DNA of 64,000 nt from Mesorhizobium sp. AR02 (GCF_024746835.1 NZ_CP080531.1:5786001-5850000); one strand, 5' to 3'. Shown: positions 51,179-61,177, counted from the first letter of the stretch. The notes: generated by a model not told the origin, from the sequence alone. Numbers and translations are program-made.

Positions 51179-51326
51179 GCACATTAAATCTTCGTAATGC
51201 CGTGTTTTGGCCCTTTTCCGACAAACGCCTGTCCTATCTATTCGGCTAAATCGCGGCAATCAGCCGTGAGTTGCGCTAGAATACGACCACCTGGCTATGG
51301 CGTGTCGGACGGTGAGGCCTTTGTCG

Positions 51327-52622
51327 ATGCGTGGAAAAGTCATTCTTTCATTGCTTGCCGTCGCCTGTGCTGGCGCGGCCTGGCTCTACCTTTCGCCCGA
51401 CACGCTGGGCAAGGTTCAGCAGATCATCGGCGTAAAGCAGGTCGCGACCTCGGACAAAGCGGCAACCGACAAGCAGGCAGCAGGGGGGCAGGCAGCAGGA
51501 GGGCAGGCAGCCGGGGGCAAGCCGGGAACCGGTGGCAGTGGCGCCCGTTCGGCCTCGATCGTTTCGGCGGCGGCAACGACGGCCGACTTCCCGATCCGGC
51601 GTTATGCCATTGGTTTCGTCTCCTCTCCGGCCGTGGTCAACATCAATGGGCGGGTCTCCAGTCAGATCGTGTCGATCGACGTCAAGGACGGCCGGATGGT
51701 GAAGGCCGGCGACGTTCTGTTCCGGCTCGATGATCGCGCGCTCAAGGCGCAACTCGCCAAGGACCAGGCCACACTCGCCAAGGACCAGGCGCTGCTTGCC
51801 AGTTCGAATTCCGATCTTCAGCGCGCCAAGGACCTTGTCGCCAAGCAGGCCGGTACGCAGCAGACCTACGACCAGGCGGTAGCCGCGCAGAAGGCGGCGG
51901 CCGCGACCGTCGATGCCGACAAGGCGACGATCGACGCCGACAATGTCCAGCTTGGCTTTGCCACGATCACCGCGCCAATTTCCGGCAGGCTTGGCGCTGT
52001 CAGCGTTGCCGTCGGTGATCTCGTCACCACCAGCAATGGCAACAGCAGCACCTCGACGCCGCTGGTGACCATCACCGAGATGGACCCGTTACAGGTCAAC
52101 TTCAATCTGCCGGAGAGCAACCTTGCACTGCTGCACAAGGCGCTTGCCAATCCGCAGCAAGGGGCAGTGACCCTGACCAAGGACGGCGACCCGACGCCGA
52201 TCGGCAAGGGGACGCTCGATTTCGTCGATTCCAGCGTCGACACCGCGTCGGGCACCATCGCCACGCGTGCGAGCATACCGAATGCGGACCTTTCGCTGTG
52301 GCCCGGCCAGTATGTGAATGTCATCCTTGACGCCGGCATCATGCCGCAGATGACCTCCGTTCCCACTGTCGCGGTGCAGCCCAGTCAGAACGGCCCGTTT
52401 GTCTATGTGGTCAAGCCGGACAATACGGTCGAGATGCGGCCGGTGCAGGTGGCGCTGACCGAAGGCCAAAACAGCGCCATCAGCCAGGGCGTGAAAGCCG
52501 GTGAGAAAGTGGTCACGGAAGGCCAGACGAGGCTGAAGAATGGCGCCGCCGTGCACGAGGGCACCGCGGCAGCCGCACCCAAGGTGGCCGAGGCGACCAA
52601 CACGGGCGAGGCGGCCCAATGA
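51327..52622 (+). CDS. RND efflux periplasmic adaptor (MFP)
   Basis: A 431-residue adaptor protein. The N-terminal hydrophobic segment (VILSLLAVACAGAAWLYL) is followed by a repetitive Ala-Gly-Gly-Gln linker (three copies of QAAGG). The lipoyl half-motifs (GRVSSQIVSIDVKDGRMVKAGDVLFRLDDR), an alpha-hairpin of about residues 135 to 205, and beta-barrel and membrane-proximal domains complete the HlyD/AcrA layout. It links the RND pump to an outer-membrane channel, which is not encoded nearby. The stop overlaps the RND gene start (ATGA). Confidence 0.93.
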   Translation: MRGKVILSLLAVACAGAAWLYLSPDTLGKVQQIIGVKQVATSDKAATDKQAAGGQAAGGQAAGGKPGTGGSGARSASIVSAAATTADFPIRRYAIGFVSSPAVVNINGRVSSQIVSIDVKDGRMVKAGDVLFRLDDRALKAQLAKDQATLAKDQALLASSNSDLQRAKDLVAKQAGTQQTYDQAVAAQKAAAATVDADKATIDADNVQLGFATITAPISGRLGAVSVAVGDLVTTSNGNSSTSTPLVTITEMDPLQVNFNLPESNLALLHKALANPQQGAVTLTKDGDPTPIGKGTLDFVDSSVDTASGTIATRASIPNADLSLWPGQYVNVILDAGIMPQMTSVPTVAVQPSQNGPFVYVVKPDNTVEMRPVQVALTEGQNSAISQGVKAGEKVVTEGQTRLKNGAAVHEGTAAAAPKVAEATNTGEAAQ

Positions 52623-55600
52623 TCTCCGAATTCTGCATCCGCAGACCCGTCGCCACCCTTCTGATGTCGTTCGCCCTCGTTCTGGGCGGGCTTTTTGCCT
52701 ACAAGTTCCTGCCGGTGGCGGCGCTGCCCAGCGCCGAATTCCCGGTGGTCAACGTCTCGGCTTCACTGCCGGGCGCCTCGCCGGAAACCATGGCGACATC
52801 GGTGGCGACGCCGCTGATCAAGCAGTTCGCCACCATCGCCGGCATCGATTCCATCTCGACCACGAACTCGCTCGGCCAGACCTCGATCGCCATCCAGTTC
52901 GTGCTCAACCGGAACATCGATGCGGCGGCGGCCGACGTGCAGGCGGCAATCGCGCGCACGCAGAAGTCGCTGCCGCCGCAGATGACGTCGCCGCCGAGCT
53001 ACCGCAAGGTCAATCCTGCCGACGCGCCGATCCTTTTGATGTCGCTGGTCAGCGACACGGTTCCGCTGACAGATCTTGATGCCTTCGCCGAAAACGTCAT
53101 CTCGCCGTCGCTGTCGACCATCGACGGGGTGGCCCAGGTCTCGATCTTCGGCCAGCAGAAATATGCCGTGCGCATCCAGATTGATCCGACAGCGCTTGCC
53201 GCGCGCGGCATCTCGATCGATCAGCTGCAGGCGGCGGTCGCCTCGGCCAACAGCAACACGCCGCTCGGCGTGCTGCAGAACAACAAGCAGCAGCTCACCA
53301 TCACCGCCAACACCCAGCTCGGCAACGCTGCCGGCTTCTCCAACCTCATCATCGCCACCAAGAACGGTCATCCGGTGCGGCTGGGCGAGGTGACCCGCGT
53401 CGTCGACTCGGTGCAGACGACGACGACGGCGAGCTGGTACGATGGTACCCGGGCGATCATCATGGCGGTGCAGCGCCAGCCCGATGCCAACACGGTCGAC
53501 GTCGTCGACAAGGTGAAGGCGATGCTGCCGTCCTTCCAGGACCAGATGCCGGCCGCCGCCCAGATCAAGCTGCTCAACGACCGTTCGACCTCCATCCGCC
53601 AGGCCGTCAACGACGTGCAGTTCACGCTGCTGTTGACCATCGCGCTGGTGGTGATGGTGATCTTCGTGTTCCTGCGCCGGGTGACGGCGACCATCATCCC
53701 GGCCGTGGCGGTGCCGATCTCGTTGATCGCCACGCTCGGCGCCATGTTCCTGTTCGGCTTTTCCATCGACAACATATCGCTGATGGGCCTGACGCTTGCG
53801 GTCGGCCTCGTCGTTGACGATGCCATCGTCATGCTCGAAAACATCTTCCGCCACATGGAAGAGGATGGGCTGTCGGCGTTCGATGCATCGCTGAAAGGTG
53901 CGCGCGAAATCGGCTTCACCATCATCTCGATCTCGATCTCGCTGGTGGCCGTGTTCATCCCCGTGCTTCTGATGGGCGGCGTCATCGGGCGCATCTTCAA
54001 CGAGTTCGCCGTCGTGGTGACGGTCGCCATCCTGGCGTCGATGTTCGTGTCGCTGACGCTGACGCCGATGCTGTGCTCGCGACTGCTGTCGGTCACCAAG
54101 GCCGATCGCGACAAGCACGGTCCTGGCCACAAGCAGGATCTCGTCACACGCGGCTACGACCGGGTTCTGACATTCTGCCTGCGGCACACCTTCCTGGTGT
54201 TCCTGGTCTTTGTCGGCACCGCGGCGGCGTCGGTGTGGCTGATCCAGGCCTCGCCGAAGGGCTTCTTCCCGCAGGAGGATATCAGCCAGATCTCGGTGAC
54301 GACGATTGCGCGCCAGGACATTTCTTTTGACGCCATGGTGAAGCTGCAGGGGCAGGTGGCAAGCGTCTTTTCCCATTCGCCCTATGTTTCGCATGTGGCA
54401 TGGTCGGCAGGCAGCGGCAACAATGCACTGAACCAGGGCCAGCTCTATGTGCAGTTGAAGGACAAGAGCCAGCGACCCGACATCGAGAAGGTGCAGGCTG
54501 ACCTGCGCAAGCAATTGGCTGGCGTGGCGGGCATCGAGACCTACATGCAGCCGGTGCAGAACCTGCGGCTCGGTTCGCGCTCGTCGGCCAGCGCTTACCA
54601 GCTCGTCGTGCAGGGCCTCGATACCGGCCTGACCGACCAGTGGGCGCAGAAACTGAATGACGCGATGGCGGCCGACCATACGACCTTCACCGACGTCACC
54701 AGCGACCTGCAGAACAATGCGCTGCAGGCATCGCTGGTCATTGATCGCGACAAGGCTGCCCAACTCGGCATCGATACCGACACGCTGCGCTCCGCCCTCT
54801 ATGGCGGCTTCGGCACCGACCAGGTTTCGACGATCTTCGGTTCGGCCGACAGCTACGAGGTCATCACCGAACTCGATCCCAAGATCGAATGGTCGCCCGA
54901 GCGGATGCTCGCCATCCAGATGCGGACGGCGAGCGGCAGTCTGGTTCCGCTTGGCGCCTTTGCCCGGGTCGACCGCACGGCCGGTGCCTTGACGGTCAAC
55001 CAGCTCGGCCAGCTTCCGGCCGTGACCATCTCCTATAATCTGCCGCAAGGCGTGGCGCTGGGCGACAGCGTGACCCGCATCAACGCGCTCAAAGAGCAGA
55101 TCGGCATGCCGACGGCGATCTCGACCACCTTTGCCGGCACGGCCAAGACCTTCCAGGATTCGCTGGCCAATCAGGGCCTGCTGGTCGGTGGCGCGATCCT
55201 GACCATCTATATCGTGCTCGGCATTCTGTATGAGAGTTTCATCCACCCGCTCACAATCCTCACCGGCCTGCCGTCGGCGGTGCTGGGTGCTGTCGTTGCC
55301 TTGCGCTTCGCCGGCATGGACCTGTCGGTCATCGCGGTGATCGGCATTCTGATGCTGATCGGCATCGTCAAGAAGAACGGCATCATGATGGTCGACGTCG
55401 CGCTTGAATTGCGACGAGAAGGTATGTCCGCCAAGGACTCCATCCACAAGGCCTGCCTGATGCGTTTCAGGCCGATCATGATGACGACGCTGGCGGCACT
55501 GATGGGCACATTCCCGATCGCGCTCGGCACCGGCGCCAGCGCCGAATTGCGCCAGCCGCTGGGCGTTGCCGTTGTCGGCGGCCTGCTCGCCTCGCAGGCG

Positions 55601-55783
55601 CTGACCCTGTTCGTGACGCCGGTGATCTACGTCTACATGGAGAATTTCTCGGGCTGGCTGGTCGGGCTGTGGTCGAAGGGCAAGGCCAAACCGCAGACGA
55701 TCGAAGAGAGTGGCGACCAGCCTTCGCTGTTCGGCACCAATGACGACATCCCGGCAGAGGCGCAAAAGACAGCAGCTGAATGA
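52619..55783 (+). CDS. RND efflux transporter permease (MdtB/MdtC-like)
   Basis: A 1054-residue proton-driven pump with 12 helices and two large periplasmic loops. Family marks: FCIRRPVATLLMSFALVLGG at the N terminus, GASPETMATSVATPLIKQFATIAGI, and the proton-relay Asp pair in LAVGLVVDDAIVMLENI. It exports hydrophobic drugs or detergents from inner membrane or periplasm with the adaptor encoded before it. The sequence resembles MdtB/MdtC more than AcrB. Length and completeness are typical. A long antisense frame of 1033 codons is an artefact of GC bias. Confidence 0.95.
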   Translation: MISEFCIRRPVATLLMSFALVLGGLFAYKFLPVAALPSAEFPVVNVSASLPGASPETMATSVATPLIKQFATIAGIDSISTTNSLGQTSIAIQFVLNRNIDAAAADVQAAIARTQKSLPPQMTSPPSYRKVNPADAPILLMSLVSDTVPLTDLDAFAENVISPSLSTIDGVAQVSIFGQQKYAVRIQIDPTALAARGISIDQLQAAVASANSNTPLGVLQNNKQQLTITANTQLGNAAGFSNLIIATKNGHPVRLGEVTRVVDSVQTTTTASWYDGTRAIIMAVQRQPDANTVDVVDKVKAMLPSFQDQMPAAAQIKLLNDRSTSIRQAVNDVQFTLLLTIALVVMVIFVFLRRVTATIIPAVAVPISLIATLGAMFLFGFSIDNISLMGLTLAVGLVVDDAIVMLENIFRHMEEDGLSAFDASLKGAREIGFTIISISISLVAVFIPVLLMGGVIGRIFNEFAVVVTVAILASMFVSLTLTPMLCSRLLSVTKADRDKHGPGHKQDLVTRGYDRVLTFCLRHTFLVFLVFVGTAAASVWLIQASPKGFFPQEDISQISVTTIARQDISFDAMVKLQGQVASVFSHSPYVSHVAWSAGSGNNALNQGQLYVQLKDKSQRPDIEKVQADLRKQLAGVAGIETYMQPVQNLRLGSRSSASAYQLVVQGLDTGLTDQWAQKLNDAMAADHTTFTDVTSDLQNNALQASLVIDRDKAAQLGIDTDTLRSALYGGFGTDQVSTIFGSADSYEVITELDPKIEWSPERMLAIQMRTASGSLVPLGAFARVDRTAGALTVNQLGQLPAVTISYNLPQGVALGDSVTRINALKEQIGMPTAISTTFAGTAKTFQDSLANQGLLVGGAILTIYIVLGILYESFIHPLTILTGLPSAVLGAVVALRFAGMDLSVIAVIGILMLIGIVKKNGIMMVDVALELRREGMSAKDSIHKACLMRFRPIMMTTLAALMGTFPIALGTGASAELRQPLGVAVVGGLLASQALTLFVTPVIYVYMENFSGWLVGLWSKGKAKPQTIEESGDQPSLFGTNDDIPAEAQKTAAE

Positions 55784-55862
55784 CAGGCTGACACGGCAAG
55801 GATAGAAGCTGGCCCAAGCCGTTGTGCTTGCGGCCGGCGGACTGGAAACGTAATTTGCGGCC

Positions 55863-56468
55863 ATGTCACATGATCATGACCACGACAACGAACTCGATCC
55901 GTTTGCCGCCCGCGTGCGGGCGCTGGAAACCATCCTGACCCGCAAGGGGCTGATCGATCCGGCGGCAATCGACGTCATCGTCGATACCTACGAGACCAAG
56001 ATCGGCCCGCGCAACGGCGCCAGGGTGGTGGCCAAGGCTTGGAGCGATCCTGCCTATGCGGACTGGCTCAAGCACGATGCGACGGCGGCGATCGAATCGC
56101 TGAGCTATACCGGCCGCCAGGGCGAGCACATGCAGGCGGTGTTCAACACAGGGGATACCCACAACCTCGTCGTCTGCACGCTGTGCTCCTGCTATCCATG
56201 GTCGGTGCTCGGCCTGCCGCCGGTCTGGTACAAGGCGCCGCCCTATCGGTCGCGGGCGGTGATCGATCCGCGCGGCGTGCTCGAGGAATTCGGGCTGGCG
56301 CTGCCGGCCGATACAAAAATCCGCGTCTGGGATTCCACGGCGGAACTGCGCTATCTCGTCGTGCCGATGCGGCCGGACGGCACCGAAGGCTGGAGCGAGG
56401 AGCGACTGGCCGAGCTTGTAAGCCGCGATGCCATGATCGGCACGGCGCTGGCCCAAGAACCGGAATAA
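55863..56468 (+). CDS. nthA: Nitrile hydratase alpha subunit (cobalt type)
   Basis: A 201-residue subunit with the metal-binding claw VCTLCSC: Cys105, Cys108, Ser109 and Cys110, of which two cysteines become oxidised. Thr in CTLC marks the cobalt form (iron enzymes have CSLC). Other marks are [21 protein letters not shown] and [14 protein letters not shown]. The enzyme hydrates nitriles to amides. A His-rich start ([10 protein letters not shown]) is present. The beta subunit follows 13 bases downstream and the accessory gene overlaps that. Confidence 0.97.
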   Translation: MSHDHDHDNELDPFAARVRALETILTRKGLIDPAAIDVIVDTYETKIGPRNGARVVAKAWSDPAYADWLKHDATAAIESLSYTGRQGEHMQAVFNTGDTHNLVVCTLCSCYPWSVLGLPPVWYKAPPYRSRAVIDPRGVLEEFGLALPADTKIRVWDSTAELRYLVVPMRPDGTEGWSEERLAELVSRDAMIGTALAQEPE

Positions 56469-56481
56469 AGGGGGAGCCGGC

Positions 56482-57141
56482 GTGAACGGGCCGCAGGATC
56501 TCGGCGGACAGATGGGGTTCGGGTCGGTCGCGCCCGAACAGGATGAACCCTATTTCCACGCTGCCTGGGAGAGGCGGGCGCTCGGCGTGACGCTCTGCGC
56601 CGGTGGCATGGGCGCCTGGAATATCGATGAGAGCCGGCACGCGCGGGAATCACTGCATCCGGCCGACTATTATTCCTCCAGCTATTATCAGATCTGGATC
56701 AAGGCGCTGGAGACCCTGCTCAAGCGCCATGGTTTCGTCAGTGAGCGCGATCTCGAGGCCGGCGAGGCGATCGATGCGGCGGCGACCCCGAAACGGGTGC
56801 TGAAGGCGGAAAACGTCCCGGCCGTTCTGGCCAAGGGCGGTCCTTGCGACCGGCCGATGACGGAACCGGCGCGGTTCAAGGCCGGTGATTCCGTGCGGAC
56901 CAAAAACTTCAACCCGACCGGCCATACAAGGCTGCCACGCTACGCGCGCGGCAAGCGGGGCAGGATCGAGGCAGTGCATGACGGCTTCGTCTTTCCCGAC
57001 AGCAACGCGCATGGGCAAGGCGAGAACCCGCAATGGGTTTATACGGTGGTTTTCGACGGCACGGAGATCTGGGGCGAGGGCGCCGATCCGACGCTGACCG
57101 TGTCGATCGATGCCTGGGAGAGCTATCTTGAGCCGGCCTGA
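56482..57141 (+). CDS. nthB: Nitrile hydratase beta subunit
   Basis: A 219-residue subunit beginning MNGPQDLGGQMGFGSVAPEQDEPYFHAAWERRAL, the standard NthB start. The second half has FKAGDSVRTKNFNPTGHTRLPRYARGKRGRIE, an SH3-like domain that contacts the metal site. It starts at GTG 56482, preceded by GGGGGAG. The subunits form the active heterodimer with the alpha gene product. Confidence 0.96.
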   Translation: MNGPQDLGGQMGFGSVAPEQDEPYFHAAWERRALGVTLCAGGMGAWNIDESRHARESLHPADYYSSSYYQIWIKALETLLKRHGFVSERDLEAGEAIDAAATPKRVLKAENVPAVLAKGGPCDRPMTEPARFKAGDSVRTKNFNPTGHTRLPRYARGKRGRIEAVHDGFVFPDSNAHGQGENPQWVYTVVFDGTEIWGEGADPTLTVSIDAWESYLEPA

Positions 57142-57490
57142 CGGGACCGCCGCCGATTTGCCCGCGAGCCTCGATGCGCCTGTCTTCGCCGAGCCCTGGC
57201 AGGCCGAGGCGTTCGCCATGACGGTGGCGCTGCACGACAACGGTCTGTTCTCGTGGAGCGAGTGGGCGGATGCCCTGTCGGCGGAGGTGAAGAAGCCGGG
57301 TGCGGCAGCCGACGGTCATGACTATTACGAGCATTGGCTGGCGGCGCTGGAAGGGCTGCTTGCCTCAAAGGGGCTGGCCGCCAAGCCCGATGTCGATGCG
57401 ATGGCGCAGGCCTGGGAGCGCGCCGCGCATGCCACGCCGCATGGCAGGCCGATCCTGCTCGAGAACGATCCGGAGTTCCAATCCGCCTGA
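57128..57490 (+). CDS. Nitrile hydratase accessory protein (cobalt insertion activator)
   Basis: A 120-residue protein related to NthB that helps insert cobalt into the alpha subunit, the P14K/NthX type. It starts SRPDGTAADLPASLDAPVFAEPWQAEAFAMTVALHDNGLFSWSEWA. Start chosen at TTG 57128, with GGGAGAG before it, overlapping the beta stop by 14 bases; an ATG at 57110 is also possible. The stop lies inside a 20-base palindrome. Confidence 0.88.
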   Translation: MSRPDGTAADLPASLDAPVFAEPWQAEAFAMTVALHDNGLFSWSEWADALSAEVKKPGAAADGHDYYEHWLAALEGLLASKGLAAKPDVDAMAQAWERAAHATPHGRPILLENDPEFQSA

Positions 57491-57500
57491 TCAGGCGGAT
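57481..57500. terminator. Perfect palindrome at the end of the nitrile hydratase operon
   Basis: ATCCGCCTGATCAGGCGGAT is a 20-base perfect dyad overlapping the stop codon. It could form a hairpin that ends transcription, but it has no T run. Confidence 0.4.
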
Positions 57501-57582
57501 ATCTTTCGGACCGTTCAATCCTCCCCCCCACAACGACAATCATCTCCCTCGAAAAAGCCGCCCTCTGCCCAAGAGAGAATAA

Positions 57583-58512
57583 ATGTACCTGTCGGAAATT
57601 CTCTCGATCGGCGCGGCCCTGTGCATCGCCACGAGCGGCATGCTGGCCGGTGAACTGGTCGGCCGCATCGACGCCTTGACCCTGACCCGGCTGCAAACGC
57701 TCGCGGTGACTGTTGCGACTGCCATCGCGGCCACGGTGCTGGGCGGCTGGGCCGGGCTGCTGCCGTGGCAGATGGGTTATCTTGCCGCCTCCGGCGTGTT
57801 CGGGATATTCATTGCCTCATCGGCCTATATTTCGTCGATATTCGCACTCGGCCCGCGCCTGGCGTTGCTGGTGTTCTCGCTGACGTCTCCCTTTGCCCTG
57901 ATCATGGGCTATGTTTTCCTGGGCGAGACGGTCGGTCCGCTCAAACTGGCTGGCGTGGCGCTGGTCATCGCCGGCATTGTGCTTGCCATCCTGTTCGGGC
58001 GCCCCGCCAAGGTTCAACCGGAAGGCATCTTCCCGACACCGCCCATCGAAACGCAGGTGCTGCCGGCAAAACAGATGACCTTGCCTGTTGGTCTCGCCTT
58101 TGGATTGGTAGCGGCCCTGGGGCAGGCGGCTGGCGCCCTGGTGGCGCGCCCGGTCATGGCATCGGGCGTCAATCCGTTCACGGCGATGGCGATCCGTACC
58201 GGTGTGTCGGCGGTTCTCTTCCTGTTACTGGCGCTGGTTCCCTTGCGCCGCGTTGCCAGGCGCCGCCGGCCGTCGGCGCGAACGCTGGGCATCGGCATTT
58301 GCGGCGCGTTGATCGGCACCGGCATGGGCATGTCGCTCATCATGGCCGCGCTGGCCGGCGGAAAGGTCGGCATCGTCTCGACATTGTCGTCCCTGTCGCC
58401 AGTGCTGGTGTTGCCGATGGTGTGGCTGCGCAGCGGCTACAGGCCGCCGGCACCGGCCTGGGCCGGGGCAGTGCTCGCCTTCGCCGGCACGGCCTTGATT
58501 GCGCTCGGCTGA
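57583..58512 (+). CDS. EamA/DMT-family permease
   Basis: A 309-residue membrane protein with two EamA repeats and about ten helices (first from LSIGAALCIATSGMLAGELVGR, second near VGLAFGLVAALGQAAGALVARPVM). Members export metabolites such as amino acids, or scavenge them; the substrate is unknown. The start is ATG 57583, 92 bases after the nitrile hydratase accessory gene, so it may belong to the same operon, perhaps moving an amide or acid product. No ligand-specific motif is seen. Confidence 0.9.
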   Translation: MYLSEILSIGAALCIATSGMLAGELVGRIDALTLTRLQTLAVTVATAIAATVLGGWAGLLPWQMGYLAASGVFGIFIASSAYISSIFALGPRLALLVFSLTSPFALIMGYVFLGETVGPLKLAGVALVIAGIVLAILFGRPAKVQPEGIFPTPPIETQVLPAKQMTLPVGLAFGLVAALGQAAGALVARPVMASGVNPFTAMAIRTGVSAVLFLLLALVPLRRVARRRRPSARTLGIGICGALIGTGMGMSLIMAALAGGKVGIVSTLSSLSPVLVLPMVWLRSGYRPPAPAWAGAVLAFAGTALIALG

Positions 58513-58664
58513 CAAGAGCGATCAACCGGGCGCCTGCCTTTGTTCTCTTTACGTTCTACTATGCGCCTGATAGCCTGAACCGTCGGCGGCGCTCGGTGCG
58601 TCACTGGCGGCAGTCGATAGGCGACTGTCTTGTCTTTCGCTTGCGAATCCGGTCTGTCGCACTG

Positions 58665-59792
58665 ATGGAATTCTCTCCCCAACAGGACGAGGCGCTGCAA
58701 GCGGTCGCCCGCTGGCTGCAGGCCGGCCAGCCGCAGCTGTTCCGGCTGTTCGGCTATGCCGGCACCGGCAAGACGACGCTGGCGCGCTATTTTGCCGACC
58801 ATGTCGACGGTCAGGTGCAGTTCGCCGCCTTCACCGGCAAGGCAGCACAAGTGCTGCGCTCCAAGGGGGCGGTCAATGCCCGCACCATCCATTCGCTGAT
58901 CTACAGGCCCAAGGGCGAGGAATCGGTCGAGGACGAGGTGACCGGCAAGACTTCGATGTCGCCGACCTTTTCGCTCAACCGGCAGAGCCCGATCTCGCGT
59001 GCGAAACTGGTCGTTATCGACGAATGCTCGATGGTCGATGAGCAGCTCGGCCGCGACCTGATGAGTTTCGGCACGCCGATCCTGGTGCTGGGCGATCCCG
59101 GCCAGTTGCCGCCAATTTCGGGCGGCGGCTTCTTCACCGATCACGAACCAGATTTCCTGCTCACTGAAATCCACCGGCAGGCACGTGACAATCCGATCCT
59201 GCGGCTGGCGCTCGATGTGCGCGAAGGCCGCGAATTCATGCGCGGCGACTATGGCACGGCGCAGGTGATCGGCAAGGAAGACGTCACCCAGGAGCTGGTG
59301 CTGAAGGCGGATCAGGTGCTGGTCGGCACCAACCGCACGCGCCGCCGCTACAACCAGCGCCTGCGCGAGCTCAAAGGCTTCAACGCCGACTATCCGCAGG
59401 CCGGTGACAAGCTCGTCTGTCTGCGCAACGATCCAGCCAAGGGACTGCTCAACGGCTCGCTGTGGAAAGTGATGACCTCGTCGCGCGAGACGGTGAAGCC
59501 CGGCATCAATCTTCTGGTATCGCCGGAAGAGGACGATCCGGACCGCGGCGTCGCCAAGATCAAGCTGCTCAAGGCGGCGTTCGAGGATCCGGATGCCGAT
59601 ATCCCGTGGCAGCAGAAGAAGCGCTTCGACGATTTCGACTATGGCTATGCGTTGACCGTGCACAAGGCGCAGGGTTCGCAGTGGAACGAGATCGTGCTGT
59701 TCGACGAAAGCTGGGCCTTCAAGGAAACCCGCCAGCGCTGGCTCTATACCGCGATCACGCGGGCCGCTGAACGGCTGACGATCGTCAGATAA
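58665..59792 (+). CDS. RecD-like ATP-dependent DNA helicase (superfamily 1)
   Basis: A 375-residue helicase. Walker A FGYAGTGKTTLAR is at about residue 29, Walker B LVVIDECSMVD at about 110, motif III VLGDPGQLPPISGGGFF at about 135. Near the end the UvrD_C2/RecD motifs are YALTVHKAQGSQWNEIVLF and RQRWLYTAITRAAERLTI. Phage-like Dda and RecD2-like enzymes have similar size. It likely unwinds DNA in repair or recombination. ATG 58665 gives a compact start, while upstream frame is unsupported. No recB or recC nearby. Confidence 0.9.
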   Translation: MEFSPQQDEALQAVARWLQAGQPQLFRLFGYAGTGKTTLARYFADHVDGQVQFAAFTGKAAQVLRSKGAVNARTIHSLIYRPKGEESVEDEVTGKTSMSPTFSLNRQSPISRAKLVVIDECSMVDEQLGRDLMSFGTPILVLGDPGQLPPISGGGFFTDHEPDFLLTEIHRQARDNPILRLALDVREGREFMRGDYGTAQVIGKEDVTQELVLKADQVLVGTNRTRRRYNQRLRELKGFNADYPQAGDKLVCLRNDPAKGLLNGSLWKVMTSSRETVKPGINLLVSPEEDDPDRGVAKIKLLKAAFEDPDADIPWQQKKRFDDFDYGYALTVHKAQGSQWNEIVLFDESWAFKETRQRWLYTAITRAAERLTIVR

Positions 59793-59814
59793 GGCATGGC
59801 GGCCAAGGGGGCCG

Positions 59815-60219
59815 TCATGGCGTGCCAAGCGGCTGGACACCGAGCCATTTCCAGGCCTCGGCTTCATCCGTGGCCTTGAAATGCCTGAATTCGATGGGCG
59901 ACGACGCAGGCAAAGCGTGCCGTGCGTCCGGCGTCCAGTCCGGCGAGCCGATCGCCGCGCAACGGCCTATATGCTCCAGTGCGTGGACGGCACCCTGTTT
60001 GAGGGTTTCGTCGGAGATGTCGGCCCAGTCGACGCCATCGTGATCGACCATGCGCACGGCCACGTCGATTCGCTGGTGGAGCGCGTAGGCCGCCTCCAGC
60101 AGGCCGAACAGGTTTTCGGCATCGGCCGCCGAGACATGGCCGACCACATCGATGGCGAACAGGTCGTCGCGACCGGTGTCGATGCGACGGATCGCCGGCA
60201 CGGATTGCAGGAAATTCAC
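59815..60219 (-). CDS. STAS/SpoIIAA-like protein (SEC14-like)
   Basis: A 134-residue protein with the SpoIIAA-like fold: IDVVGHVSAADAENLFGLLEAAYAL and MVDHDGVDWADISDETLKQG, ending FKATDEAEAWKWL. Such small STAS-like proteins occur widely in alphaproteobacteria without a known role. GTG at 60219 has AAGGAGG six bases upstream, better than the ATG at 60264. Convergent with the helicase gene. No partner kinase is nearby. Confidence 0.82.
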   Translation of the reverse strand: MNFLQSVPAIRRIDTGRDDLFAIDVVGHVSAADAENLFGLLEAAYALHQRIDVAVRMVDHDGVDWADISDETLKQGAVHALEHIGRCAAIGSPDWTPDARHALPASSPIEFRHFKATDEAEAWKWLGVQPLGTP

Positions 60220-60373
60220 GGCTGGTGCCTCCTTTTGCGGAATAGCGTTGGTCTTCTGGAACACCCGAAACCCCTATCTGTTCCCGTCAAAGACGCTATA
60301 GATGCCCGGTCTCAAGCGCGCCGCGACTGAACGGTGGTGCGCCTTAACCGCCTGATTTCACGGACGCCAGCCC

Positions 60374-61114
60374 ATGCCCGCAAAGCTTTCCGTCAACCTC
60401 AACGCCATCGCCATGCTGCGCAACCGCCGCGACCTGCCCTGGCCCAGCGTGATCGGTGTCGGCCGGCTTGCCCTTGCCGCCGGAGCGCATGGGCTGACTG
60501 TCCACCCGCGTCCCGACGAGCGTCACACAAGGCATTCCGACTTGCCGCAGATCAGGGCGCTGATCGACGATGAGTTCCCGCAGGCAGAGTTCAACATCGA
60601 GGGTTACCCAAGCGAGGATTTCCTGGCGCTTGTGGAAAAGCATCAGCCCGAACAGGTGACGCTGGTTCCCGATGATCCGGCACAGGCAACCTCCGACCAT
60701 GGCTGGAACTTCGTCGCCGATGCGGCGTTCCTGACACCGATCGTCAAACGTCTGAAGAAGGGCGGTTTCAGGGTGTCGCTGTTTTCCGATGCCGATCCCG
60801 CCGGCATGACGGCCGCGCGCGATACGGGGGCCGACCGGATCGAACTCTATACCGGCCCTTATGGCAGCTACCATTCCGATCCCGCAAAGGCGGCCAAGGA
60901 GCTGGAAAGATTGGGGAAAACAGCCGATGCGGCATTTGCCGCCGGCCTCCAGGTCAATGCCGGGCACGATCTGACGGTGGGCAATCTGCCCGCCCTGGCG
61001 AAGCGCATCCCGGCATTGGCCGAAGTGTCAATCGGACATGGGTTGACAGCCGACGCGTTGGAGTATGGCATGGCCGGCACGGTGGGTCGGTTTCTCAGAG
61101 CCTGCGGCTGGTAG
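60374..61114 (+). CDS. pdxJ: Pyridoxine 5'-phosphate synthase
   Basis: A 246-residue TIM-barrel enzyme that condenses 1-deoxy-xylulose 5-phosphate with 3-amino-2-oxopropyl phosphate, closing the pyridine ring of vitamin B6. Conserved segments: [65 protein letters not shown] and [18 protein letters not shown]. No other B6 gene is near. The ATG at 60374 follows a weak binding site. Confidence 0.96.
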   Translation: MPAKLSVNLNAIAMLRNRRDLPWPSVIGVGRLALAAGAHGLTVHPRPDERHTRHSDLPQIRALIDDEFPQAEFNIEGYPSEDFLALVEKHQPEQVTLVPDDPAQATSDHGWNFVADAAFLTPIVKRLKKGGFRVSLFSDADPAGMTAARDTGADRIELYTGPYGSYHSDPAKAAKELERLGKTADAAFAAGLQVNAGHDLTVGNLPALAKRIPALAEVSIGHGLTADALEYGMAGTVGRFLRACGW

Positions 61115-61177
61115 GGGTAGAGCTTCGCCTTGCAGGTATGGCAGCCATAGCGTGCAATTGACTTCGCATCGTAGCAT

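Noticed and set aside
51479..51530. Short tandem repeats resembling a CRISPR or minisatellite
   Set aside because: They code for the QAAGG linker in the adaptor protein, in frame, with three copies and no spacers.
52763..55864. 1033-codon open frame on the minus strand
   Set aside because: It is antisense to the RND pump. High GC in codon third positions keeps opposite frames open; the protein is all Arg/His/Asp/Gln low-complexity with no motif.
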